From Bursaphelenchus xylophilus (taxonomy: Eukaryota; Nematoda; Chromadorea; Rhabditida; Aphelenchoididae): a stretch of DNA of 64,000 bases. A model generated the notes under the pieces. It did not search any database. It saw only the letters and a list, made by a program, of their open reading frames with translations, and had not been told where the DNA came from. Where the stretch lies: contig CAJFCV020000001.1 in assembly GCA_904066235.2 (NCBI GenBank), forward strand, positions 8,122,001 to 8,186,000, written 5' to 3'. Made by a program: the position numbers and the translations under genes. Numbering within the stretch: the stretch's first letter is position 1; every line of letters begins with the position of its first letter. Shown in pieces: positions 22,509-35,109 of the stretch.

Positions 22509-24455
22509 ATGACCAAACGTCGAGCTAAAAACGCTAAACCAACTGGATTAAACAAATCTCTGGGCAATGCGTTGCAGAATCGTGCCGAAAATCGTTTCGC
22601 CACCACTTCTAGTACAGCTCCCGTCGTTTCTGAGGTAATTAAATTGTTTCTATGTCAGTTTTTCATGTTTTTAAGTTCTTTTTTAGCCGAAGTCTGCAAA
22701 AGTTTTGGCGTCCGTGACACATGAAAACGCATACGAAGAGTTTTTCAACAATGCTGAGCTGGCTGGACGGGATTTTGTAGCAAACAGAGGCGATTTTCAG
22801 TTGTTACAAACGTGAGTAAATCTTGTGTCGTTTTATTCTTTTTTGTTTAGTACAACTTCCGTGGTGGATGTGCAGAGTTTGCAAGATAAGACGTTCGAAG
22901 ACCTAAATAAGAAGTTTGGCCATCTGTTGAAAATCCCGAGAAGACCGGATCCGCATAGTTATTCTACACCTGAAGGTCTCGAGACCCAAGAGATGAGGAA
23001 TTTTCTAGAATGGCGCAAATCCCTTGCCCAACTTGCGGAGGTAAATCAGTTTCTGTTAATAACTTGAGTGTTATTTTAACGCTGTCGTTTTGATAGGTAT
23101 AGGCGATGATGATGCATTGCACGGAGGACGGATTAGTACGGAAATAATGTTGAAAGTTTTTAGGGAGACGGAATTGTCCTCACTCCATTCGAACGTAACC
23201 TAGAACTATGGAGGCAGTTGTGGCGCGTTGTCGAGAGAAGTGATATTGTGGTTCAGATTGTCGATGCCAGGAATCCGCTTTTATTTCGTAATGAGGATCT
23301 GGAGGTATACACAAGTGAATTTGTACATCCGAAAAGGTGCATTCTTTTGGTGAACAAGGCTGACCTCCTAACTTCTGAACAAATCGTATTGTGGAAGGAA
23401 TACTTTTCCCAACAAGGGATTGAAGCCATATTTTGGTCAGCTGCACTTGCTAGCAACGAAGAAGTAGAAGAGAGAGAAAGGTCAAAAATGGAAGCTGTCG
23501 TCGATTCAACGGAGGTTGGTGCCTTACTGTTTGTCAATATTCCTATTTTAGGAGTTGATAAGTGCCCTGAAGAAAGCTGCATTTGACGCTAAGCCTGGGG
23601 GCAGCAACGTTACTGTGGGGATGACTGGTTATCCCAATGTTGGTAAAAGTTCTACAATTAATAGGATTGTCGGAGCCAAAAAGACTTCTGTCTCGGCTAC
23701 CCCTGGAAAGACGAAGCACTTCCAGACTCTGATTGTGGATGAAGAGATTACTCTGTGTGATTGTCCTGGGCTGGTAATGCCGTCACTTGGCTTCTCTCCA
23801 GCGGAAATGTTGTTGAACGGTAACATTTATAGCTTTTTTTAAACTTTTGTTTTAGGCATCCTCCCTGTCGACCAAATGCGGGACTGTATTCCTCCGATTC
23901 AACTGTTATGCAACCGAGTTCCAAGGGAGGCATTGGAGTCATTGTATTCTATACTTTTGCCTAAACCTGCCGACTTTGAAGATCCAAATAGACCGCCTAC
24001 TGCTCATGAATTCCTGACTACATTGGCTTTCATGAGGGGATTTATGACAGAAGCTGGAGTTCCTGATGGGTCAAGAGTAGCAAGAGTCGTTGTGAAGGAC
24101 GTCTTCAATGGAAAGTTGAAATGGACAGCAGCTCCTCCAGGAATCGATCAGACCGAATATGACAAGTTTACTTATAGAGACATAAAAAAGTCTGATGCTG
24201 GGAAGAGCGGGGAGGTTTTGTTAGACCAGGTATGTCATATTGTCGTTCGCTGACATTTTTTAGCTGAGGAAGAAAAATTACTTGGTTACGGATGGAGCTT
24301 TGGGAAATGCGTTAGACGTTGGGTTCTTCAACAAGAATGTAAGTGGTGGCGCACATCTTAGATCGGCAAAGAGTGATAAGGATGGAAGTGGCAAGAAACA
24401 TTTCAAGGGGAAGAAGGACAAGTTGCGGAGGATACACAATGATTTGGATGCATGA
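22509..24455 (+). CDS. lsg-1: LSG1, large-subunit GTPase 1 (60S biogenesis)
   Basis: Cytoplasmic circularly permuted GTPase that releases the export adaptor NMD3 from pre-60S particles. Seven exons: 22509-22634, 22687-22811, 22851-23040, 23164-23514, 23552-23819, 23856-24229, 24264-24455; 541 residues (human 658, which has a longer acidic insert). The permuted motif order is seen: G4 NKAD near 195, then G1 GYPNVGKSS (~280), then G3 DCPGL (~325). Other family blocks are AELAGRDFVA, IPRRP, TPFERNLELWRQLWRVVERSDIVVQIVDARNPLLFR-type sequence, SVSATPGKTKHFQT and GILPVDQMRD. The C-terminus is Lys-rich and ends RRIHNDLDA. Start at MTKRRAKNAK, which matches the basic family N-terminus; an ATG 14 codons upstream is also in frame. 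RPL27 follows 159 bp downstream. Confidence 0.96.
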
Positions 24456-24598
24456 TCTCTATATTTGTTACTTGTTACTATATAAATATATTTGTTTCGT
24501 TTGATATTTGTGTAGTTTACCATGGTCATAGACCTTGCAATATCTTTTGTCTTTTTTCGCCGTTTTTTCGTCCTTTGATTTTCTTTGGTATTTATTGT

Positions 24599-24610
24599 TT
24601 TTCTTTTAGA
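24599..24610 (+). promoter_or_regulatory. Candidate trans-splice acceptor before rpl-27
   Basis: A T-rich tract ending in CTTTTAG, 143 nt after the LSG1 stop and 5 nt before the RPL27 ATG. This is the spacing of a nematode operon with SL2-type trans-splicing of the downstream gene. Confidence 0.6.
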
Positions 24611-24614
24611 AGGT

Positions 24615-25059
24615 ATGGGACGCATCTTGAAACCCGGCCGTGTCGTCATCTTGCTCGGTGGACGTTTTGCTGGCAGAAAGGCCGTCGTTGTGAAGTCTTA
24701 CGAAGAAGGAAGCAACGATCGTCCATATGGTCATGCTTTAGTTGCTGGAATCGACAAGTACCCACGGAAGGTTACCAAGTCCATGGGAAAAAAGAAGGTC
24801 GCCAAGCGTAGCACTGTTCGTCCGTTCGTCAAAGTGCAAAGTTTCTCCCATCTCCTTCCTACGAGGTAGGAACTTCGCTAATTGCAAATTTATGTCTAGG
24901 TTGTCCGTTGATATCGAGTTGAACAAGGATTTGGTCAACAAGGAATCGTTGAAGAACCCAACCAAAAAGAGGCAGGCCGTTGTCTCAACTAAGAAGGAGT
25001 TGGAGGCACGTTACAAGACCGGAAAGAACAAGTGGCTCTTCACCAAACTTCGTTTTTAA
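24615..25059 (+). CDS. rpl-27: 60S ribosomal protein L27 (eL27)
   Basis: Structural protein of the large ribosomal subunit. Two exons, 24615-24865 and 24900-25059, separated by a 34-nt intron, give exactly 136 residues, the usual eukaryotic eL27 length. Recognisable blocks are [50 protein letters not shown] and the C-terminus [15 protein letters not shown]. It lies directly downstream of LSG1, another 60S factor, in what looks like an operon. Codons are C/G-biased at third positions compared with neighbours, as expected for a highly expressed gene. Confidence 0.98.
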
Positions 25060-27995
25060 ATTCGAGTTATTTGTTTTGTTATAAATCTTTGTTATATATA
25101 CGTTCTATGCTGATGCTTGTTCGGCCTAGTGGTGTGGTTAAATGGAGTCTGAATCTTCAGAAGACAAAGAGGTACACACGCGGGGCATGAAAGTTGTGCG
25201 TGCTCCTTTAGTGCTTGATTGAGTTGGTCTTAGCTGGTTAGGAAAGATACAGGGTTGGGGGAAGGCTTGGTAACGATGCTGTGGATTCGCCAAGATAGCG
25301 GTCCAGACGCTCCAAATGAACCCAGCAGGGCTTGGATGCTTTAAGGAGAGTCTGTCTTTTTCCGGCTAACCATCCAAATCCCGAGCAAAAAGCGGCGTGT
25401 GCTCTTTTCTACTTGTTCTTCGTAACGGCCTAGTTGCCCAGTATTGCACTGAATCTTTTGCAGACATATAACTCGGGCTGTTTCGCGTCCCTTACGCTCT
25501 CCTGTTTAGCAGTCGAGAGGGAGGGGGGACGTCCAGCTTTGGATATTATCCTCTCGGCCCTTTGGCATAGCGTAGTCACTGCCCGAAGAGACGCACTCTT
25601 TTTACTCTCGCCGCCTGTCGAATCATGAGGCTGTGGCCCGAAATGAATGTTTCGACTGCCGCTTTGGACATCTGGCAATGCGAGCTAGAGCCATCTTCGC
25701 ATTACGCGATTCCTTGCTTTTTTGCCGGCCAAGTCGCATCGGCCTCGACTCGAGGAGGGTGAGGCTTGGCTGACTGGCTTAAGGGCATACGGCTGCAGTC
25801 TTCTTCTGAAGACCGTGACGACTTAGGGGCTACTGGTCTCTTTTCTACTGGGTCTCTTTATAGTCTCGTGGCAAAGAAGAAAGTGGGGGGAGAACAGTGG
25901 ACGTGAGAGGGTGCAGAGGAACGAGGTCTGCACGGACACTGGAAGGCTTAGGAACTATGAGCAGAGTGCAGTGGCCGGTGAAGGAGGAAAAAGAAGCCGG
26001 TGCTGATGGTTTTAGGGCCCTACTCAAAAAAGTGCAGCGTGCGTTTGAGAACGACGCAGCCCGCGTATTTCTGGGTCTCGTCCATCAGCCGCATCCACCC
26101 GATCCCTTTTCCGGCTCGGCCCTTAGGCATGATTCTTTTCGGGCCGACTTTAGTTTTCTTGAGCCCGGCCTTTCTATTGCTGTCCAATGCGATTTAGGCT
26201 GGCAAAGTGCCATTCCCATGTCCGCCATCACCCTCAGGTTTATGGGCCTTTTTAAGTCGATTTAGCGGTGATTTCTTTCAATTTCAATGCGCAATAATTT
26301 CCTTTTGCACTAACTTCGTTGAACTGTTTTAAAATGCCATGCTTTCCTGAGAGACTTCAAACTGATTTCAGGGAGTTCGCTTAAGGTTCCGACGTTCCAC
26401 CCCAGTCGAATCTCAACCCCCCTAGGCACCTCTAGAAGCCGCGGTTGTGGATGCGGTGGTCACACGACGAGGCGATCATTGCCCGAAGCAAAAAAGCGAC
26501 TCCATTTTTCGACCAGCCGGACGCTTCGAGGGACAACAGAGTCCTCAGCGAATTATCTCATCGTCAGTCTGACGTTCCATCGACTCGGCCCCAGATCTAG
26601 TCGGTACGCCTGTGCTAGCCCGCCGAAGTCGCGTCGTTCGGTCGATGCGCTTAGCCCCAATTTACGCGTCCACCCCGATACACGCATAAACAACCACCAA
26701 CAATAGTAAGCATAAACCAAACCTTTCGCCCCTCTCCCTGAGGCGTTCTGAGCTGATCCACTCGCTCGACAGGCAGTCCAAGCCCGAAGTCACGGTCGTG
26801 CCATAGCCGTTCGCCCCCAACTGCTTATCAGCTGCTTGAGGATCGAACATCTCACTGCCAATCAAGGTATTCATTTTTTAATCGGTATTTTGTTTATGTT
26901 TCTCACTCGAAAATTTAAGGTGATCATCCACTGGGTACCAGTCGAGATTTCTGAACTAGTGCTTCTTCCCAAATTTATTTTTCTTGTGGGGTTTCCCTTC
27001 GTCTTTTTCTGCCCCCCCCCCTTCCCTTGCCCGGAGGCCTTTCGCTTTCCCCGTCAGGAGCCGACCATTCCCCGAGTTAAACGAGGAGAGATTGCAGCGA
27101 GCCGGAAACAGTTAGACAGTCTTAGTCATCTCCCGTGCCCCCTTCCCCTCTGCGTCGCTGTCAACATTAAGATTGCAGCGCCGCTTTTTCTTTAGAGGCC
27201 AAAAGAGCGTAGGGAAATGGGAGAATGGAGAGGGAATAAGAGAATGGGAGAAGAGAACAACATGGGCCCACGACGACAGTTGTTGGGGGCCGACATGAGA
27301 CGAAGACTGAGCCGTCCCGGGCTTGTCCAAAATCGTCTGCGGTTTTTGGGTTTGGTCCCACACACTCTGACTTTTCTGCCGACCTGGCGCTTCACGCAGC
27401 GGCAGAGGTCTTTGCGTAACGTCTAGTCTGTCTGTCGGCCGATTCGAATGCCCGAGAGCGGTGTTGAGGAAAGAGGATCTCCATCCCCGGCTGTCTCTCT
27501 TTCTCTCGCTTTCCCCCAAATTTTCTTTTCGCGCATACAAAAAGTAACCGCACCCCAACGCCATCCCTTTAACTCCAGCACGTCGCTACCCGTCAACGGA
27601 TCTCTCTAGCGATACAGCAACAACACCGCCCCCCCCCTTCCTTTCTGATTTGCGGGTGTCGACGAAAACAAAAGCGCTTCCGTCGATTAGCTAAACCGAT
27701 TGCCGGCGAATTCCTTCGCGGCCGAAGTGGTTTCTCCGTCTGCTCTGTCCTAAATTTGGCAGCATCTTTCATCGACTGTGCTTACTCTATGCGCTTGTAG
27801 GTCGACGCCTCGCGAAGCATCGAACCCATCGACCGGAGAGAATCGACCATCAACGATTATCCGCCCTTTTTTCGGCCGATTTTCACGCAACCGCCGCTTG
27901 TCGCCTGTTTCTCCGTTCCGTTGCCCGCGGCTGTGTGGACGTCGTCGCGATTTACGGCGACGCCACGACATCGCGGCACCCCTCCCCGCTTCTAA
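25060..27995. other. Long GC-rich leader/intergenic region upstream of egl-30
   Basis: Nearly 3 kb without a recognisable coding exon. From about 25100 to 27990 it is clearly more GC-rich than other intergenic DNA here, with poly-C runs near 27015 and 27630 and many short random ORFs on both strands. It probably contains the promoter and 5' UTR, and perhaps alternative leader exons, of the Gq alpha gene. A segment at 25117-25180 looks vaguely tRNA-like, but no B box was found. Confidence 0.4.
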
Positions 27996-29628
<1,633 letters not shown>

Positions 29629-30886
29629 ACACCCATCCATCAACAGCATCAACACACAGGAAAACATGTCACGACGGCAGACTTCTGGATCTCAGACTAT
29701 TTGATTGTTTCGAGCGTAGAAAGCTGAGACCAGAACGGAATAATTAATATTATTTAAGATGCTTCCCTAGTTGACTATTTATTCCATTATATTATTGTTG
29801 CTTCGTTCCCCTTTCAACCTCCATATACGACACGTCTCTCTAGTCCGATTTCCATTTAGTCCGGTTCGCTTAAATCCTTCTCTGCATCTTATTGTTAGTC
29901 TAGGCTAAATGAAAATGGGCTAGCCAATTGAGGGTTTAGTCTAGACTAGTCGCAATCAGGATGGACTGTCAGACCGGCTGGACCCAGGAGTCTTGGTCAG
30001 TTCTATCTGTCTTGATTCTCGATTTCTGTAAAAATATTGAGAAGCGCGTCCACGACTCTTTTTCTCTGCCGTCTCCTCTTTCTCTTACTATCTCCCTGTC
30101 TGTATTAGCTGCCGCTCCACTCCTTCAGAATCCATGGCCATGTAAATTTCGATGTCTCTTTTAATATTGTGGTTGTTCCTGGCCTTTGGCACTGCCATTT
30201 CGTAGCGGTTCCGGTCGATTTTTTTGCGTTTCATTAGCCGTTCCCATAGCGTATATAAGATAAGCGTATATAATATATGTTGACCATTGTGCCGGTTCCG
30301 TTCTCTCTCTTCCTTCCCTCGAGGCAGACTTTGTTTTAGGTTTTCTGACAATTTCCAAGACGAAATACTTGCCACCAACGATCCCCGGATCGTCTGTTGT
30401 TTGATGGAATCGGCTTTTTTTGGATGAAACGCTCTCTTTCTTCCCTTTTAAATAAATGTTTAAAACTTGACATCGACGGGCTCTCCCTACCCCAACTCCT
30501 CCAGTCCCCTAAGGATCAGCGAACTTAATGTTAAATATTTCTTCTGTTGTTTTAACCTTCGTATTTCGCTTTTACTGTATTATTATTTCTCCTATGAAAA
30601 TTGCTTTCCGACTATTTTCTTGTCCGTTAAGACTCAACTTCCATTTTTTGCTTTTGAGATGTTGTGTTCTCTCTTATATCGAAGAAAACTAAAGAAATTT
30701 AAAAAGGAATCGGATGTTAAATCAACTACCAGATAGGAAAATTATTTACTTTCACAACACGTTAAATGAATGCACCTTATATTAAACAATGAGTAGGAAT
30801 ATGACAACAATAAATAGGGACAAAAACAGTGAAGGACAGTCCTCGAGGACCACCGAAGACCAAGGATAATATTTGAGACCTACGAC
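29629..30886. other. Convergent 3' flank of egl-30 and emr-1
   Basis: About 1.26 kb between the stop of egl-30 (+) and the stop of emr-1 (-). It contains pyrimidine-rich tracts near 30050-30110 and 30300 and AATAAA-like signals near 30449 and 30808. No ORF here resembles a family; the longest uses a non-ATG start and is low complexity. It is probably the long 3' UTRs of the two genes. Confidence 0.4.
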
Positions 30887-31517
30887 TCACAACTCTTTGT
30901 GATACACTTTATCGATGTTGTCGTTTACAATTTTGAACATCATACCCAGAAGAACAAGAAGACCCAAAATGGCAAAGCCAGAGCCATAAAAACGCACTGG
31001 CTGAGCCTTGGGTGGATGATGATGAGAGAAAGTTAAAGACGCTCTTTCCTCTTCTGAAAAGTATCGGGCCGACGTTTCCCCATCAAATCCATCGTCGTCC
31101 TCTTCTTCTTGCGCTTGGTCCTCAATTGGTGGACTGAGTTGCCGAAGTGGACTGGTTCTTGGAGGGCTAACGTTTCTTAATGGACTTTCTCTCGACGGAC
31201 TGGCTTGGTGGACGTTCTTTAACAGATGACCGTTTATTTTAGTTCCATTGGTATCATTCTCTGGTGCCTAAAGTCAACGTGTACATTGTGAGGAATTACA
31301 ATGGTAAAAGATTGAAAAAAACTTATAGTATTCACGAAATCCAAAACAAAAAACTTACAGCGGTTGAGTTACCATTTGTGACGCTTTCATTCTCCAGGAG
31401 CCGAAGAAGTTTTCTTTCGATAACTTTTCTTGAGCTTGGAGTAATGGGAAAAGGTCCTTGTCCTCTTTTCTGAAATGCCAGGTTCAGTTCTTCGTTGGAC
31501 AACTTCTCAACATCCAT
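30887..31517 (-). CDS. emr-1: Emerin-like LEM-domain inner nuclear membrane protein
   Basis: Anchors chromatin (through BAF) and lamin at the inner nuclear membrane. Two exons on the minus strand, 31517-31359 and 31267-30887, with a 91-nt intron; 179 residues (C. elegans EMR-1 166). The N-terminal LEM domain covers residues ~1-42: MDVEKLSNEELNLAFQKRG, then GPFPITPSSRKVIERKLLRL. The middle is Ser/Pro-rich (three SP-containing motifs around 75-95), then acidic. One hydrophobic segment (GFAILGLLVLLGMMF, ~150-166) near the C-terminus is the nuclear-membrane anchor, followed by a short tail ending YHKEL. In C. elegans emr-1 also neighbours egl-30 as I recall (M01D7 clone), which supports the call. 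Confidence 0.93.
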
Positions 31518-32081
31518 TTAGAACCTTTTCGGCAAGCAAAAACCACACACACTTTATCTTTGGCGTATTTCATGTTCTCTTTGGAATTTGGCTTCGAAAG
31601 AAATCGTGGTGGGGCACGGAAAAATGAATAAAATGGGAAAAATAATTTTTTCTACCTGCAAATTTTTTTAACAAGGAAATTACTTTTTTTCGGCTCATAC
31701 TTTTAGACGGAACATGTCACAAAAAATGCGTAAAGTCATACTGATTAAGAATATGTAAGAATTAGCTGCCCAAGTTCGGGTTTTAGGGGTGTAAAATCAT
31801 TCGCAAGTTGACTTTAAACCTCTACATGTATAGATCTATAGAGCTTTTAAAAGAGAAATTCAACCCGTGCGGCGTTCACCCTTTTGACTCCTATACTTCC
31901 GCACAAGTCACTGATAAACCCAAAATTGGAGAGCTAATTTATAAATACATATTGTTGATCGCCACAATTTTTCGGATTTTTTGAGCTATGCTACGTCGAA
32001 AAATTCGAGCCCCCATAAAAGTACTTTCCTTAGAAGTTTTACATGTTTTACGTGAACAGAGAGAAGTAAGGCCATTTCGAT
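31518..32081. other. Divergent promoter region between emr-1 and the zinc-finger gene
   Basis: A 560-bp AT-rich interval between two divergently transcribed genes, so it should hold both promoters. A short upstream ORF starts with ATG at about 31987 (MLRRKIRAPIKVL...) and overlaps the start of the zinc-finger coding region in another frame; it could be a translational control element or chance. Confidence 0.4.
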
Positions 32082-33753
32082 ATGCCTTTAATACCGGTGG
32101 GGCTTGGTACCTCCAGTTCATTCAGTGTTAGCTCCATTTCGGGAAATACTTCAACTATTGAAGAACCATCAAGCTCCTTTCAAGACGACAAGCAATGGCT
32201 CGATGATATTTGCGTGGCAAACAATATTGTAAGTTGCGTTATGACTTTTCTACGTTTTTAGATTACAAGTACTGGACGATGTGTGACCACTTACATGTGT
32301 AAAAAGTGTGGCCGAGAGTTTCCACATCCGTCCAAAATTAGAGAACATTTCCGAGTTCACACGGGAGAGCGACCATTTAAATGCAGTATTTGTTCTTGTT
32401 CTTTTGCTCAGAAAAACTCCTTAACAGTAAGTTAAGCATTCCAAATATATTTGTTTAGTCCCATCTTCGAATTCACACTGTGAGTCGACCTTACGAATGC
32501 CGGTTTTGCGACGTAAAATTCAGCACGTCCTCCCATAGACTTCGACATGAGAAAACTGTTCACGCAGACCTTTTCCGGTCGCAATTGATGAACACCGCTT
32601 ATGACGGACCACCAACTTTATCTCCTCAGCCAAGGCTAATAGATGAATCCAACTACATTGAAAACGAGATCGTTATAGAGGACAATCCCACTGAAATTCG
32701 AGGCAAGAAGAATGCCAGTGAACGGGAAGGTCAGAGAACGTTCGTGAAGAATCGTGCCATTGATGGATCCGTAGCTCATCTGGGGGAAGAATATCAGGAA
32801 GTTGTGTTTGCCAACGAACTCCCGCCCGTAAAGGGACGAAGGCGACGAGCTGATGAGTACAAAGTAAGCGTTGAACTCCCCGTTTTATCTCGTTTCTTTT
32901 AGCAAGTTGTCGTGGACAGTAGAATATATGACATGGCCGCTCCTCGACCAAAGAATTTCAGCAAACCGGGATTAAACACTATGAAGTTGAAGAAACCGAT
33001 GCCCAAGGGAGTGAAGGAAGACACGATTAATATTGTGGTCGACGCAATTGCGCGAGGAATGGATCCATCTGATATTTTGCCACGATCAAAGAGACCAGCC
33101 ACAATAAAAGAATGTGAATATTGTGGGAAGAAACTGAAATATCCCTCTAGAATATTGGTAAGAGGTTTCTGATGGAGTTGTTATGTCTTTAGGAACATAT
33201 GAGGACTCATACCAAGGAAAAGCCCTTTGTTTGTCCCATTTGTCATACTGGATTTGCGCAACAAACGACCTTAAGAATGCATCTCCGACGTCATATGGAT
33301 ACCCGTCTCTTCGTGTGTCCTATGGATGGATGTCAGTCATCTTTCATCAATGGAGCTCTTCTGAACCTCCATGTAAAAGAAGTTCATCAACAGAAACGTC
33401 GATTTGCTTGTTTAAATGGTTGCGGGAAGATATTCAGATCAAATTCGGCTCGGTTAAAACATGAGATGGAGATGTGTGAAGTTGTGAATCAAGAAATTAT
33501 CCACGAGCATGTTGATGAGCAAACAGAATTTGTTGGTGATGTCGAAGGGAGAGAGGCAACTGTGGGTGAGGAAGGGTACATTATTGAGGAATGGAAGGAA
33601 GACGAGCATGGAAATGTTATCTACGATGAAGAACAGGAGTACGAAGATAACTATTTCTACGAGGAAATGGAGGAATTCCGTTTAGAGGGTAATTTTGAGG
33701 TGGGCGGGGGTGTCTCCGCTCCTGGGCGTTTTGTTAATGAAGAAAGCCACTAA
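32082..33753 (+). CDS. C2H2 zinc-finger protein, seven fingers, acidic C-terminus
   Basis: Probable DNA-binding transcription factor. Five exons: 32082-32228, 32262-32426, 32459-32863, 32903-33157, 33193-33753; 510 residues. The fingers form two clusters. The first has three (YMCKKCGREF..., FKCSICSCSF..., YECRFCDVKF...) at residues ~59-135, linked by a TGERP-type linker. The second starts at ~315 with ECEYCGKKL and continues FVCPICHTGF, FVCPMDGCQSSF and FACLNGCGKIF; the last ends CCHC-like with EMEMC. The linker of about 180 residues is charged with basic patches. The last ~95 residues are extremely acidic and Tyr-rich (EEYEDNYFYEEMEEF-type), possibly an activation domain. Introns are 32-39 nt. 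I cannot name the orthologue. Confidence 0.85.
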
Positions 33754-33902
33754 AATTGTTATACGTTTGTTTATTCTAGTTACTGTTTTCGTTGATAAAA
33801 TTTTATTCGTTTTTCTTGGATTTCTCTTTCCTTTTGTCATTTCCGCCAAGAGGAATGTCGGCTGGGACCAGAGGCTGATTGGTTCCATCTAAACTGGACA
33901 GG

Positions 33903-34650
33903 CTAGTGTGCATAAGTACTCTTACAATCAAGTGCTCCCGGACTCATCGATTGGTTGTTGTGTTTGAGGGTATTCATTTCAGCATTCATCCGTTTAATCT
34001 CATCATACATTCCGCCGTAATGATCTTGAACGGCCTTAAAAAAGAATACAAAAAGCACTTTGGGCTACCTTATCAAAACCAGCATCCTTAGAGCTTCCGA
34101 TCGTAGCTTTCTCCTTGATTATTTGTTCTCCGATAGTGTTCACTGGGCTTTCTCCGGGTGGCGGTGGTGGTCCGCAACAGGGCATCTCGGGCTTTGGAGT
34201 ATCAGGCTCGGGTTGAAAAAGATGGCCCATCTCTCGGTTGCGGACTTGATAGGTGTCCAATACATTTCTGACATTCAGAAATGCCCTTCTTCTTCTTGTC
34301 AGACCTGCACCATGCAGATTGTACCATTCCATGGACAGTAAACCGACGATACAAGACAGATATCCAGCGATCAGAGAATCGGTCAGAGATAACTGGGAAA
34401 GTACAGCGCTATAAGTCCGTATAAACCCCGAGTAATATTTACCTTAGAATTCCCAATGTGGCTGCAGCAAGCAGAGTGGTATTGTATCTGGAACGGGGGC
34501 CTACGTCTGATAATCCTGTGTTAGCCTTCGGAATGGGTTTGTCAACGAGTGCTTGCAGCTGGTTTAGAATATCAGGAGGCAAATTTAATCGGCTAAGACA
34601 GGTTGAAAGATAAAGATTTCTTACCTCAAGCTTGGGTCCACATTTGACAT
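33903..34650 (-). CDS. Two-pass membrane protein of unknown family, 215 residues
   Basis: Four exons on the minus strand: 34650-34625, 34592-34443, 34408-34069, 34034-33903, with introns of 32-34 nt. The acceptor of exon 3 was placed at TTATAG, because the stronger-looking TTTCCCAG 16 nt later breaks the frame. N-terminus MSNVDPSLSRLNLPPDILN; two adjacent hydrophobic segments at ~50-70 (TTLLAAATLGILSAV) and ~74-93 (DSLIAGYLSCIVGLLS); then a basic stretch LTRRRRAF, a CCGPPPPPGE proline run and a hydrophilic Met-rich C-terminus ending KSTYAH. The topology suggests a helical hairpin with both ends on the same side. Its 3' end faces that of the zinc-finger gene 150 bp away. I do not recognise the family. 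Confidence 0.75.
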
Positions 34651-35109
34651 TCCGGACAAGAGACTTTGATCGACCGGTTAAATTATTGATATATTCTGTA
34701 CGAATAAAAGCTATTAGCTACAAAAATAAAACACATATCGAAGCAGAAATGGCACTGTTAACATTCAAGTGAAGAATACCGTAATCGGTGATGACAAATT
34801 CCGGAAACAACTTTAAGCCGTGATTGATGTCGCGCTTATACCAATTGAAGTATGTTTACTAGTCGTGTACTGTTTTCGTGAAGAACGTTTTTTGATAAAA
34901 AAAACATGTAGAGTGCTGATTATACCGAGGGTAATCAGAACCCCGTTATAACCTGATACCACTCCCTCAGCAAGCTGCGCCCTGCGTTCTGTCTTTTATT
35001 TTATTTTTCGGTAAAAATAATTGCGAACCAACGTTTTCTTATCAATTGGGCGGATAGATGCTTCTTTATATTTGGATACTGGATTTCTAATTATTTTATA
35101 ACGAAAGCC
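34651..35109. other. Divergent promoter region between the two-pass protein gene and abtm-1
   Basis: A 459-bp AT-rich interval between divergent genes. It presumably carries both promoters. No ORF or repeat stands out. Confidence 0.4.

Noticed and set aside
25117..25185. tRNA-like stretch GTTCGGCCTAGTGGTGTGG with a possible TTC anticodon loop
   Set aside because: No B box and no acceptor or T-arm pairing could be found.
30467..30736. 89-codon ORF in the egl-30 3' flank
   Set aside because: Needs a non-ATG start and has low-complexity hydrophobic content; best explained as UTR.
31987..32121. Short ORF MLRRKIRAPIKVL as a gene of its own
   Set aside because: Overlaps the zinc-finger start out of frame, short, and without homology; kept only as a possible upstream ORF.
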